From contig WIXG01000087.1 in NCBI GenBank assembly GCA_009869945.1, forward strand, positions 1 through 64,000: 64,000 nt of DNA. Direction: 5' to 3'. The number at the start of each line of letters is the position of its first letter. The stretch's first letter is position 1. Origin of the DNA: Mesaphorura yosii (lineage: Eukaryota > Arthropoda > Collembola > Poduromorpha > Tullbergiidae). Of this stretch, positions 25,731-38,100 are shown piece after piece. Below the pieces are notes generated by a model that worked only from the letters and a program-made list of their open reading frames with translations, ran no database searches and was not told the DNA's origin. A program made the translations under genes and the position numbers.

Positions 25731-28056
25731 CTATCGTCGCTTTGCGAAGTCGTCTAACTTTGCATCAATCCAATTGCGAAATTTCACAATTTTTGTGAAG
25801 GCTACATAGTATTTTGGGTCACAGCCTTGACCACCTGGCTTGGGAACTCCACCGCTCACGATTCCCTGAATGTACCATCGACCACTGTGATTAAACACGA
25901 GCCCACCACCGGAATCACCGTCGCAAGCTGTCGATTGTGAGAAGTTATGACTCAACTGACATGAAATGCAATCAGTAATTACAACAGAAAAGTACCCGAG
26001 GTTCCATTGTCATGCCCTGCGCAAAATGTCGTTTGTCTGACGAGATTTTGGAGCGCCGGATGCCGATCTCGACAGGTTTTGCTGCTGACAACTGGCAGCT
26101 CCGCTTCTTGGAGAGTTTCTGGATAGACACGGTCACCAATTGAACCCCAGCCAGCCAGCTATAGTCGAAAGCTAATCTTTAGCATGTGCAAATATCACAC
26201 AGCATAAAATTTTCCGTGATTATTACCATTCCCTTGTCTCCAACTTCCACTTCATCGTCGCCTTTCGGCAGACATACTGGATGTACGTAAGGTGTGATGG
26301 TGGCATCCTGGAATAAAATTCATCGGTACTTTTAACTTGTTTAGTCACGAGATAAGTTTTGCTGTCGTTCTCACCCTTCCCAACCAAAGGATGGCCATGT
26401 CAGACTCAAGATTGGCTGTGTTGTAGTCAGGATGAATATCAATTTTAACTATTTTTCTTCCCTGCACCGTGTCGTCATTATTTCCAGCAGTTCGATTAAA
26501 CTTTCCAAGAAAGAGGAACAAGTCTTTTGTGTTTTTTCCCTCAGTCGTTTGATGATACGTAATGCAATGCGCGGCTGGAAGCAATCGAATAACGCACGCA
26601 ATAACGATAAATTGTTCAGAACGGGACAAACGCATGCATACTCTACCTGTCATGACTGCTCTACGAGAAATCAAGGTTGCGCCACATATATGAACAAAAT
26701 TGTTGGATCCAGGCGGGTCACGCTCGTACAAGCCAACATTCCACGGCCATTTTCCTTTAAGGGATGGTCTGCCACCTGCTATCAATGCGATGGGTGGAAA
26801 TCCACCTTCGCCACACTCCAAATCCTGCAGGTCGAAAATACAGCCCTAACTACTTCATTCCTCGTATTCGTAAAGCGAAAGAAAACTTACACAACGGAAT
26901 CTTTTGTTTCCACCAACCCATTTGCCAGAAGCGTCACAAGTTCGCTCTGTCGTAATGCTTCCAATTGACGGTGGTGTCCAGTACTTCATACAACTGCAAA
27001 AGGCAAACCCAGTCAACTTTGACAGTTTCAATCCCAACCAAGTGCGAAATTAGCCTGCCTGCCAAGTTTACCTGATGGTCGCTTTAGTTCCGACCGGTGA
27101 AGGATGCTCTGAGCATTCGATAACTTGAGCACTCTCTCGGTGGGTACAAAACACTTTCTGCCCGTCTTCAACGTCAATTTTGGGGCACGATGAAGCTGGC
27201 GATGATGCTGCAGGTGAAGGTGGTGGCGTTGGCGCTTGTGTAGTCACCACTCGTGCCGGCGTAGGTGGAGGTGGTCGAGTAGTGGTGGCAGTTGTCGGTG
27301 GCGGTCTTGGCGGGACAGGAGCTGAAGTTGGCCGCTGGGTGGCTGGTCTCCCAACAGAAGACGTTCCAGGTGGTTTGTAGCCTGGACGCCTTGTTAATTT
27401 ACAGAAATGCTTCATTAAACACTAGATACATTAAAATAGTTCAGATAAAATAAATAGCCCGGATTATAAATGTACCTTGAACAGATTTCGATGGCTTCAT
27501 CCGTCCCTGAATTACAAAATCACCAACAAAAATTTTATTTCGGTTCATGCCCGAATTGCCTTGTCGCACTGATAATTTCTTACCTCCCCAGCAGTCGGCT
27601 ACGGAATCACATACTTTCTCGCGCGACACGCAGCCTCCAAATCGGCATTTGAACTCATTTGGTCTGCATACAATTCAATGATGCGTCGTTTCAACTCAAA
27701 CTCACTCAAAGGCATTACAATGAGTATGTTTCGTAACTGAAGCTGTCATTACCTGCAAGTATCTCCCAACGACAGCTTCGTACAGTCGTAAAACTCATTG
27801 CCAGTCTCGTCTTCACCGGAAGGACAATCTTCAATGGCGTTGCATAGCTTCTCAGTTGTCAGACATGTTCGCCCGTCGGAACACCGAAATTCGTTTAATC
27901 TGCACTGCTGCGAGGCTGAATCTGTAGACGCAAAGATAAAAACACTTACTACGAGATAGAAAAATATGCTTCTTCGAAGCTAAGAAGCTGATCCTTACAG
28001 TTTACGAAAGTCGTCACAAAGATGCACAACGAAATCACAACATATGAACACTTCAT
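25731..28056 (-). CDS. Modular serine protease (ModSP-like): 2 LDLa, Pro/Thr linker, CCP, chymotrypsin-fold domain
   Basis: Secreted zymogen of the type that starts the Toll-activating protease cascade in insects. Eleven exons in phase: 28056-27999, 27921-27753, 27663-27584, 27506-27476, 27389-27072, 26993-26891, 26824-26647, 26574-26375, 26307-26227, 26158-25996, 25927-25731; 525 residues. Signal peptide about 1-20; two LDLa domains (about 26-75 and 81-111); Pro/Thr/Ala-rich linker (114-180); CCP/Sushi domain (181-253); protease domain from Ile268. The catalytic triad is His315 (AAHC), Asp371 (SDMAIL) and Ser466 (GDSGGG). The residue at chymotrypsin position 189 is Ser460, predicting chymotrypsin-like specificity. 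The activation site is Leu267-Ile268 (LIAGG), so the enzyme could cut its own activation bond, as described for insect ModSP. Insect ModSPs usually have more LDLa repeats; only two are seen here. Confidence 0.9.
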
Positions 28057-28990
28057 ACTCGTAATTAATCTAAATGTCTAAATTGAGCAAATGGCAAGCT
28101 ATGGCACTAATTTTAGGACGGGCGAAACCACTCTGTAAACTTCTACTGCATATTTAATCGCATAAGCTCGTCTTTCCACACCTGCAATTGCGATCTTAGC
28201 GTTAGAGTCAAATAATAGAATAGCACAGAAGCATACGTAAGGCAGAGCTCAACTTTGTAATCGTCATCACCTTCCGTGCAAAGATCGTCATCAGTTTAAA
28301 GATAAATATTTTACTGCAGAAATCTTCAAGAAACAAGAAATACGTACAAAGAACAAAACAAGAACAAGTTTTTGTGTGGTCAGTTCTGAGTTAAACCTTG
28401 TGAAGATTCGATCAGTTTAATTCCAAGAAATCACTGTAGTCGCCTGTTTCGCTGGTCTGGTAGTCTTGAGAGAAGCGCTATGCTGCAAGAGCTGGCGTTA
28501 GTCGTGTCGTGCGGCTCGTGGCAGCAGTGCAACAGGTGAGCAGCATTATTTTATTATTTACGATACATATCAAAAGTCGTAGTTGATGACCTTTAATTTT
28601 TTGCATGAATATCTATAAATTAGCATGCCGCAACGAACTTAATTGAGTTGAGGCATTATTTTATCATTTGATTCCAGTTTAAAAATCGATTCGAGACAAC
28701 GCAACACCACAAAGTGGGTCGGTCTGGCTGCGTCGCGTTGGAATTAATAAGCTGGTGTCGTTTGTTTGACAGGTTGTCATGTGCGATGACAATGCAATGG
28801 TCCGTCGCGTTTCGGTTCGGCGCACCGCCCGCGGCCTCTTAATTTTTTGTAATGAATGCAAAAGCACAATGTACTGTAAGTTAAGTACGGCGGCACAATT
28901 AATCTCAAAGAAACTTTTTACAAAATTGAAACTTCATCTGAACTTGCCGGTCGAACATTCGTCTGACCTGCTCGCTGCTCACTGTCAGCG
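28057..28990. other. Shared upstream region of the ModSP-like and F-box genes
   Basis: About 0.93 kb between two divergent start codons. It probably carries both promoters. I see no clear TATA box or gene. Confidence 0.4.
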
Positions 28991-31349
28991 ATGGCCAGCG
29001 TAGCAGCAGAAGCTGCTGTTTTGAATGTGACCTTCGTCTCTCTCCCGAATGAGGTGTGCTTAACGATGCTGGCTTTACTTCGATGATAACAAGCCGTAAG
29101 CCAATGACTCCATTCCTCGCGACTGTCATTATCCTCCACAGGTACTGGACAAAATCTTGAGCGAACTGGACAACACTGCTTTGGGGTACTTCTCACTCAT
29201 CAACAAGTACTGGTACAACTATGTTCATTCCAAAATTGGATTCAACGTGTACATTGGGAAAAATCGACCGGCACCTTTTTACAACGATCCGCGTAAGCGG
29301 GGCTCGGTGAAAGTTCTGACCAAGTACGGAATCAAGACCTGCACCGTTGGCAATGCGAAGAAAGTCAAGAAGTTTCCGGAGCTCAAGTACCCTCACCTCC
29401 TGCAGTCAGTCACATTCCATGGGAGGATGACGATTACAAAACTGCGCACGTTCCTCACACCTGCTTCAGCTCAGAATCTCAACACTGTCATCTTCTCGCA
29501 ATACTCGCTCTTGAACGCGGAAATGAAAGAACGCAACGTTCATCTTGATTTCCCGAATCTCAAGACGTTCATGATCAGTGGTCAGCCATCGAATTTGAAT
29601 GGTGCGTTTGTGTGGCATGGACAACCGAAGCGTGAGAAAGACAACATGATCCTCAATATTCAGCATTTGTTGTACAATGTGGAGGCTCCACGTGTCAAGG
29701 AACTTGTGCTCCAGTCGCTGCAACTGCTCAGTACCGTGCAAGAGGACCTTATCATCAAGAGTTTGTGGGACTTTGTTGTTCATCACAAGGGCACATTGGA
29801 GAAGTTGTCAATTGGAATTCTCAGCCAGATCCACATGTACCAAGTATGGACGTACCCGAAGCGTTCAGACATGAATCTACTGAAACTCAAGACTGACATC
29901 GACGGTCTGAAACTGCGTTCTTTCTTCATGAGAAATGAGCGTTTTACTGCTGAACCGTCCCGTCCAGGTCCGATGTATTTTCGCCTCATTTTGGAGGCAT
30001 GCAAGAGTGAAGCCGACGCCGGGTGCCTCGCACACCTTGTCTGGCTTTCTTCACGATACTACGAGGCATTGGGACAAAATCACTTGTCAACTCTGCTGGT
30101 CAAGCATCAGAAGACTCTTTTTTCAATTGAGGTCACAATTCCGGCAAACAATCCAGATATTTCGTGCTCTCTCTTCCAAAATTGCGCATCGCTGAAGACC
30201 CTCACACTGATTCGCAAATACGACTTGAAGTACGAGGCAGAGTCCGACGCTGACTCAGATTCTGATGACGATGAACACGAGTTGCTTCGCCTCAAACTAA
30301 TTCCATCTTATCTCAGCACAGCAAATCCTGAACAACAGACAAAGCTGACTGATATTCATCTACTTCCGGCAGGCATCAATGAGTTACGAATTCAGGGCCT
30401 GAAAGTTCGGACTGCAGACGCAGAGTTTGGAAACTTTGCTGCTTTAAACAAGCTGGAGCTGCAAAACATTGGAAAGAAAGCCGCGTTTGGTCTCACACTG
30501 AACTCACTTTTTGATCTGCTGGAAGCAAAGCGTATCGACTTGATTTACTTCAAAGGCGCACTGAATGAAGACAGTTTCGCTGGTGTTGGCCGATTTTTAC
30601 AATTTACATACAAGACAGGCGATGAAAATGGGACGCTCTTGAAGTTGAACGAAGAAGATGGATACTCGCTGCAGCGCGTTTATTGTCCGGTAGATGATCT
30701 GGTTCCTGCAGTGGGCTACCCGATGTACAGTTTTCACGACAGCTGTTGCAATTACTTCAAGAATATCAACCAACCATTTCCCGGATCGTCAGTCGAGTTC
30801 CGCGAGCTAGTCTTTGAGTCGTACAACAACGGATGGAGCAATCTGGACCAAGTTGAGTTTGATGCTCAAATCGAGGAAGCCAACGAGATTGAAATAGCAC
30901 TTGCAACTAACCAAGGCATCGACGAAGAGGATTTGTTAGTACACGACGAATCCGGTACAGTGCCCACGCAGAGTGACGGTGAGGACGAGGCTGACAATGA
31001 AGAAGACGCAGCAGAAAGTGAAGACGAGGAGATCGTCCTCGAAGTTGAAGTTGCCAATTCAGACGACGACTATGAGGACTTCGCTCTTGAAGTGGAGGTC
31101 GCCAATTCAGTCGACGACGAGGACTTTGTCGTCGCACCAGAGGTTGCCAATGCATACGAAGAAGAGGATCTCGTCTTGGAGGAGGAGATGATCAATTCAG
31201 ATTATGAGGACGAGGAGTTGGAGATGATTGTCGACGACAGTGACACGGAACAAGAGCAAAATGAAAATTCAGATAATGATGATGATGGAAATGAGAGCGA
31301 TGCGGACGCGGAGGACACAGCGCAGGAGCAAGATACGGATGATGATTAA
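28991..31349 (+). CDS. F-box protein with a long acidic C-terminal tail
   Basis: Probable substrate receptor of an SCF ubiquitin ligase. Two exons in phase: 28991-29053 and 29142-31349; 756 residues. The F-box (about residues 15-53) spans the intron: VSLPNEVLDKILSEL, then LINKYWYNYV, matching LPxEVLxxI and the later K-W pair. Residues about 60-600 have recurring leucine-rich segments (for example LKTLTLIRKYD) but no repeat clear enough to name. The last ~150 residues are dominated by Asp and Glu and contain four imperfect copies of a short unit (see 31047-31200). The codons in the first exon end in LPNE exactly at the GTGTGC donor, which keeps the F-box intact. It is not a recognised orthologue of a named F-box gene; the SCF role is inferred from the domain alone. 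Confidence 0.75.
31047..31200 (+). repeat. Imperfect tandem repeat coding for the acidic tail
   Basis: GTTGCCAATTCA (31050), GTCGCCAATTCA (31098), GTTGCCAATGCA (31143) and ATGATCAATTCA (31188) recur at 48, 45 and 45 bp, each followed by Asp/Glu codons. At protein level the unit is E-V-A-N-S plus an acidic run. Confidence 0.7.
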
Positions 31350-31428
31350 ATTGTGATCACAATGTACCCATTATTCAAAATTACTCAACATTACTTGCAA
31401 AGAATCAAAATTGGAATTTGGTTTGCTG

Positions 31429-31434
31429 AATAAA
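31429..31434 (+). terminator. Poly(A) signal of the F-box gene
   Basis: AATAAA 80 bp after the stop codon at 31349; a second AATAAA lies at 31536-31541. Confidence 0.6.
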
Positions 31435-31696
31435 GACGGAACCAACATGAGTCGACCATCACATGTCTTTTGTCATTGTCATGCGTAGTTGCCATTAGAA
31501 AGCACAATCCTTCGCTCCGATGAACGTGTTAAATCAATAAAAGTAGGTTTACCGGGCCCCAAGTCTTGCAGGGTACGGACTCGAGTATCAAGGAAGCATT
31601 TGTAGGTGTTTTGTGGTGGCAGTCACAGTCTGCATACACGGATATTAAGATACTCTTTTACTAATTTCATATCATAGTTAAGCCACAGGCAGCAAG

Positions 31697-33961
31697 ATGC
31701 CACCGAAAAGAAAGGGCAAGGGAAAGAAGCGGCGTGGCAAGGCGTTGACCGAAGAAGAGAAGCAAAAAGTCCAGGCACAAAAAGCATTGGCTGAACGCGA
31801 GAGAATTGCACGACGACAAAAACTAACTAAGGCGTTTCTCGACGTAATTAAGTAGAATCACTTAGTCCCGTTGCTGACGGCAGCTTGCTTTACGCTTTCT
31901 TTTAACTCCCGCAGATCAAAAAAGAGAAGGAATATGAACTGCTCATGGTTAACAGCAACAAAATCTTGGACCTTTGGCGTCCAATACTACGTAAGCAAAA
32001 GATTCAGGAGCTTCTGGAAGATTACAAGGTATGAAATAGCAAAACAAAATCATACCATTAGATCATACTGTGAATCATGGATTGAACTGTCGTCAACCCG
32101 TAAATGCCTGTGCTATGATTACAGCTGATGCAGTTAGCGTTTCAGCGTGCCTACGAAAAGAAAAATATGTACATTGATGAGATGGAGCAGAATTTGGAGA
32201 ATAATGAAGGAGAATACGATCAGGCTGTTGACATGCATTTGCATAATATTGATAAAATGCTGGGTAGCCACATGTGGAATTCGTACTAACAATTGGGCGA
32301 TTGAACGCTCATACATTTCATTTTTCTGCCATACAGAATTCTACCGCAATCGCCTGTCAGAAGTTAAAGACTCGTTTCTCAACCAAAGGAACCAGCTAAT
32401 TGAAAGTCTGGCTCAGGAGCGTGACAGTATTCAAGAACGGCACGACAAGAATTTGCAATGGTTGCGCGATAAAATGGCGGGCATTGAACGGGACTTGAAG
32501 AAAGATACTCACGATGCTAAGGTGGAGCAGTACATGAAAGAAGAAGACATGAAGAACTCTGTGAGTTGCCAAAATAACGCATGCCGCCTTCACAAATCGT
32601 GAAACATTAATGTTTAAGTTACTGAACACTGATTTAGGCCAACCAAGAGCTCCAGGCATTCAGAGCGATGATGGAGAAAAAGATCACAAAATTGTGGGAA
32701 AGCATCCATACACGAATTCTTAGTTATGAGGTTTGTTCCCCGATTATGTTTAATCGATTTCTGTATGATGCCTAAATGTACTACTTATATCATAACTTTT
32801 GACGCTTATTTAGCAAACGACCAATGAAAAACGAAAGGACTACAAAAAGTACAAAGATCGAGACGAGCATTTGTCTGCCATAATCGATGACCAATTTACA
32901 AGATTGAATGGCTTGAAGGTGAGCTCAGTCAATACGCTCGAAGATTTACCAACAGCTTGACTTGTGTATAAATTAAAGTTGAATTCATTTCATAATTCGA
33001 AATAGGATGGCATCGGAAAACTAGACCGCCGAATGGGTTTGTTCAACAAGGCGTTCGGAAAGTACTTTGACGAATTGAAAGCCAAGAAGCAAGAATGCCG
33101 AGATGTTTACAACGAGAAGATGAGCAGGCAGCATTTCGTTTTGGCAAATTCAAAGGATCGCGTCCAGCACCTAGCAATTTGTTCGCGTAATATCATTGAG
33201 GTAAGCTTCATGGCTTTCTGTTGTGACTTTATTTTATGCGTTACCTTCTAGACGTTTGCATCATCGATAATTCTTAGAAAATGGATGCTATGCTGAAGAT
33301 GCGAGAGCACGTCCTCCTTGCAATTGATCGTTGTTGCAAAGAAGAACGGGCGGAAGATAAGATGGACTTATTCTTGAAGCAATGGGGCATAAAACCAAGC
33401 GCGATGAGGATTTCTGCTGGAAGCGGTGGTGCCGACGTTGAGGACGCGTCTGCCTTTGACGACGACTCGAACAGGGATCCACGACAGAACTTCTCGTTAA
33501 GCATTCCGCACGTGATCCATAATCTCACATGCGATTGTAATCCGTGCAAATGCACACACACGACTGAACTGACGCAAGCCCTGGAGAGTGAGGCCGTTGG
33601 CCCAGACTGGAGTGATTGCTGCCTGGAACGTCATGCAAGACCAGGTGCAGATTCAGCAATTGCACAAGAAGCAGTTCGCAATGTGAGTGAAGGCAATTAT
33701 TGAACATCGCCAGGTTTAATGTGTGAAATTTGGTGGCCTCATATTCATTTTTAATTTCAGCTCGTCAAAGACTACTCGATGTTGTACATGTTCTGGCTTC
33801 GCTTCAACAAAGTTACAATGGAGAAGGAATCGCTGAGACTCCGCCGCAAAGCGCTCATGGAGGACAATCACAATCTGCGACTCGCATTAAGAAACTACTT
33901 GGACGCCCTGAATCCAATTGGAATAGACCATCTGATCACTAAAGCAGTATGCGATAAGTGA
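31697..33961 (+). CDS. DRC2: Dynein regulatory complex protein 2 (DRC2/CCDC65)
   Basis: Coiled-coil core subunit of the nexin-dynein regulatory complex that links outer doublets of motile cilia and flagella. Nine exons in phase: 31697-31843, 31915-32028, 32125-32263, 32337-32560, 32638-32730, 32814-32918, 33006-33200, 33278-33682, 33761-33961; 540 residues (human 484). It starts with a Lys/Arg-rich N-terminus (MPPKRKGKGKKRR) and continues as long heptad-rich helices with family-like segments such as SNKILDLWRPIL, HLHNIDKML and, near the end, YMFWLRFNKVTMEKESL. Residues about 385-470, the second half of exon 8, are Cys/His/Asp-rich and unlike the family; they may hold an unrecognised intron or a lineage insertion. 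The C-terminus is also uncertain: GTATGC at 33947 with a strong acceptor at 33994 would end the protein at 34033 instead. Presence of this gene implies motile sperm flagella or cilia. Confidence 0.88.
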
Positions 33962-34031
33962 ACGTACAACGTTATTCATGTGTTTCTCATGCAGCTAAAC
34001 TGCCTTGCTTTGTCAATGAGTTGTCAATCAT

Positions 34032-34037
34032 AATAAA
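34032..34037 (+). terminator. Poly(A) signal of DRC2
   Basis: AATAAA 71 bp after the stop at 33961. Confidence 0.5.
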
Positions 34038-34136
34038 CCCCTGTCTAAGCAGGAGGGCAATGAAAAACATAATTTTAATACTCGTCTATCGTCTCATCGT
34101 CTACTGGTCTTGGTTTTGCTCAGTCTTTATAAGGAT

Positions 34137-34142
34137 TTTATT
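34137..34142 (-). terminator. Poly(A) signal of the roadblock-like gene
   Basis: AATAAA on the minus strand, 110 bp beyond the stop at 34252. Confidence 0.4.
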
Positions 34143-34251
34143 CTTTCTAAGTGCCAAATACTTTAAGATAATGTGACTCTCGATTGCAAGTGAAGTCGTA
34201 TTATGATTATCGGAGTGGATTTAGGAATCCCAAATCTAACTACATCAACTT

Positions 34252-35134
34252 TTAGTTTGAAATAGAAGCATTAGGATTCCCACTCTTCCTACTCTTCATT
34301 GGCGGTTTTTGAGAAGGTGGTTTAGATGATGGGGCAGATGCTATCGTCGCTCGCCCGGCGCCAGCACCGGATGTTGACGCAACCGTTGAAGGACGCGGCT
34401 GGCCCGTCAAGCTGCCTCTCTTCTTGTGCTTGTGACGCTTGTCTGTTACTGGCTTCAAACAATTTTCCGCCATTGACTCAAGATCGGTATTGTGTTGTAA
34501 AATCACAAAAGTCAAATCGTGATTTATAACTGAAAAACAGAAATACAAATGACATTAATTAAACGATAACGGCACGTGTCGTATCGTTGTATGTGAATGT
34601 AAAAGCTTGCTTGGCGCAATGATAAGCTCTTTCCCACCACCATTTGTTCGAATCGTGTGTAATGTATTCTTTGGGCTGTGTTTCTGAATCAGCGGCACCA
34701 CCGCCCGTAGGATTTCGCTTGAGACTCCACAATAAAGACTGCTGGTAGCGTCATCAAAGCTGGATTTGCCCAATTTACCTGGGAAAAGAAATTTTTTGAT
34801 GTTTCCTGCCCTGCCAAATGCTGAATCGGGATGCTGAGGAATTTACCTGCTCTATCCATCACCAATGCTCCTTCGAAACCTCGAAATTTCTGTATTGCAT
34901 CCATGAAGTCGGACATGCGCTGAGGTTTGCTGAGTTTCTGAATACGGCCACTCCATTTTATGAAACTTGAGGCTACACGGTCACAGACTAGCCACCAACA
35001 AGCTAGCTCGGATTTACCTCTACATGAGAATTCACGCTACTGCTTGGTAAAGGATTCTTTTCAATCGTTGTTGCAGTTCCCAACTGTTTGTCAGGATCCT
35101 TAACAACTGAATCGAGCATTGTCACAGAGGCCAT
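34252..35134 (-). CDS. Roadblock/LC7 dynein light-chain-like protein with basic C-terminal extension
   Basis: Roadblock-fold proteins are light chains of dynein or Ragulator/GAP-like scaffolds. Exons in phase: 35134-35018, 34919-34847, 34778-34611, 34529-34252; 211 residues. The roadblock domain (about 42-140) reads MDAIQKFRGFEGALVMDRAG, later LIQKHSPKNTLHTIRT, KELIIAP and HDLTFVILQHN, in the same order and spacing as LC7. It is preceded by a ~40-residue polar leader and followed by ~70 residues rich in Lys, Ser and Pro that ordinary LC7 lacks. The intron 34610-34530 only keeps the frame if read as GC-AG. A start at the inner Met (34916) would also give a full roadblock domain. It is convergent with DRC2, so a role in an axonemal dynein is attractive but is inference. 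Confidence 0.75.
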
Positions 35135-38100
35135 CACCACCACCACGTGCAACCTCAGTATCGGGACGTGGACCAAGGACCAGTTGATGGATGCCAAGAT
35201 AAAGGAGTTCTGCTGGTGTAATAGGCAAATCCAGTGAACGCTAAGGTCCAATTTCGAGCATCATCATTCTAATTGACAGATTGCATCTTTGCATCTTGAA
35301 TGCCAGATTGAATACTTGGTAAAGATTTCCAAGTCAACAAGAGCTTATTCTTTGAATTAACTGAATACACCTTCGTCAGATACTGTAGAGCTTGTGACTG
35401 ATTCATTTTCCATGTTTGTCGAATATAAACGTAAACATCCGTCAAAATTGCCAAAATTACACCATGCCTCATTACTTCTTATGCTGCTGCTGTGCTGCCC
35501 TGCCACCGACAACCGTTTAACAATCAATAGCAACCGCAACCTCAGAACAGCATCCGACCAGAATCCAAGATGTTTTCATCCGTAATTGTGCCGTGGCAAT
35601 AGACATCATCATGGCATGACACGACACGGTGCAAATAGCAATAGCAAATTGAACAACTACAGCTGTTATTACGTAAGTAGGCCACAAGTACACGTAAGTT
35701 TCAGGCCAGTATCGATTCCATTCAAGCAAAGCAACCTACAAAGCATGTTTATTCCTTTATCGCATCCCATCGCAACCATAAAAAGAAACCAAAAGCAACC
35801 TCTTAGCGTTACTAAGCAGAAAGTACGGTGGTGTGCCGTGTGGGCACGGAGAAAGTACAAGGGCACTTTCCCTTCTATTTGTGCGTAATTTATGATAATT
35901 TAGGGCCTGGAATTTAATTAAAGCGAAGCACAGCATAGCCAGCGGATAGCTCTTTCGGATGCGGTGCAGGAAGGTAAAAAGCACATTAAAAAGGCATTAG
36001 CATTAGTATTAGTATGCAAATGCAAAACATAGTCGTAAATTTGTTAGGATTAGTGTAGGCGCACATAAAATAATAATAGCGATACTAAAATGCGAACGAA
36101 CACAGCTACATATAGCCTTAAGTGCAGCAAGAGCCAGGAGAACGTTCGACAAATGAACAATGAACAAATGTAATGTGTCACTTTTGCTTGTAGTTGTAAT
36201 GTTTCCGCCTTCCGCAGTCGCTTACGGCTTGCCGGCTGTCTTTTGTATTGGAGTCGCGAGTTTGCCGTTTCTGCTGTTTTGCGGATTCTTTCATGTTTAC
36301 AGAAGAAGACCTGCCTTGGCTTGGCTTGGCTTACCGAGCAAATATAATACAGCCCGGCCTAAGTTGAACGAATTGCCCATTTGTTGTTGTGGGTGTAAGT
36401 GAAATGTTCGATGTGTAATACTTTAATGTGATACTTAATGCTGCTTTACTCGTACTTGAAAGAATATCACATTTCTTGGCATGGCAGTTTGGAGATAAAT
36501 GGAATTTTCCATGCACCTTTCAACGGTTCGCTCCTTTTAATTCACATCGAGTGCTCTTCACGGATGCTTTCACTAATGGCAAATGGCAACGGATGGTTCA
36601 CACAGCGCAGCATAGAATTGCACGGTGACCGACCAGCGAAGCGATGGCGAACGCGATGAGATATTCCATGTAATATGTAACCCGGCAACCATGTATTTAT
36701 GGACTATCTTTCACTTTACTGTTCCGTCTAATAATAATCCCTGGTCGCCGTTCGTCGTCCGCAGTTTTGCCTGGCCGTGATATATGATTTGTTCCCGTTC
36801 TGCCGCTTTGCTTCGGCTTCAACGAAATTGCATTTTCTCGAACATGGACACGACACGCTTCGAATTCATGCCGTGCACAATGGACTCACTGTGAACGAAC
36901 TTTAGAGCACAGTCCACTGTCCATTGTCCAGTCCGCTGCTTATAGATATGTACGCAACGCGGTTCGAAATACGATTCCAAATTGAATTATAAATTACATA
37001 ATTCGAGATTCGTGATACTGGACGCAATTTAGAGTTCCGCTGCCGCCGCTGAAATTATGTTGGATAAAATTTTCCAGAAGTCATCGTGGGCTTCGGGCCA
37101 CGTTAAGCAAATATTGCTTTTGCGGTGCGGTGGAAGCTCAGTCGTCAATCGTGGGCTATGGGAACTTACCAAATTAAGGCGCGCGGACGGTGAAAGCCTG
37201 GCAAGGCTTACTGCTTTGGTTGGCTGATGGCTGATGTGTTGTCAGCAGAAATCGCTGAATCGCACGCATTCATGTAAAATGCAAATATTAATTGTCTAGT
37301 TCCTGTCACTATGAATTTTTGACCATTCCATTCGGAGCAGTGCGATGTAAGACATTGCGGCCCATCATGCCACTGCGCCGTATTTATGGAGCTGGCACTG
37401 TCACCGTCGCCATTGGTGATGGTGATGGACGTACGGACATTTCAGTTCAGAGTGCCCGCTGTCATTTTCCGCTCACGCAATTCTGTCACCAGTCCAGTCT
37501 ATTAGTCTATTCTTGACTAAAAAGACAAAGCAGAGCAACGAGTAAAGTAACAGAACGCCGAAGAAATGGGTACAAGAGAAAGAACGTTCGCCGGCAAAGC
37601 CGAGCCGTACTATTAATATTACATTATCGGTGCTAAAATAGGCGAAATTAATCCTACTAATCTTTTATGCGTGGCCACCGGCTTTTCCAGGCCAAAATAT
37701 TTCATATGCATCCTTACCGTCATTACGCCGCGCCAATGCGCTACGGAAGCTTTCAAGCTTTATTTATTCATTCACATAGTGCCGCAGTGGCAGTAGTGCT
37801 TCCGACTCCAGGACTCCAGCTCTGCTCTGCTATGGAGAATTAAAAGTACAACTAGATAATGCATAATGGTTTATAGCCACACCACGCGCGAGTACTATGG
37901 CAAATAGAAAATTGACTGACTCATCACTGCTAGCAACGCAACCCAGAATTTGGTAGTCTTCTTCCGCCCGCTGCTGTCCTCATTTTTACCCGTAATTTCA
38001 TGCTTAATATGCAAGAGTAGTAATTATTATGGTTAGCTGGAGTCTCTTTACACGCTCGATTTCATAAACAATTCAGAATGTGGTAGCACCAGCAGCACGT

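Noticed and set aside
27180-27380. Gly/Val-rich frame on the plus strand
   Set aside because: It is the reverse complement of the Pro/Thr-rich linker of the ModSP-like protease.
36160-36402. Short signal-peptide-like frame, plus strand
   Set aside because: Hydrophobic N-terminus but no splice partner or family; falls in a long region with no other coding sign.
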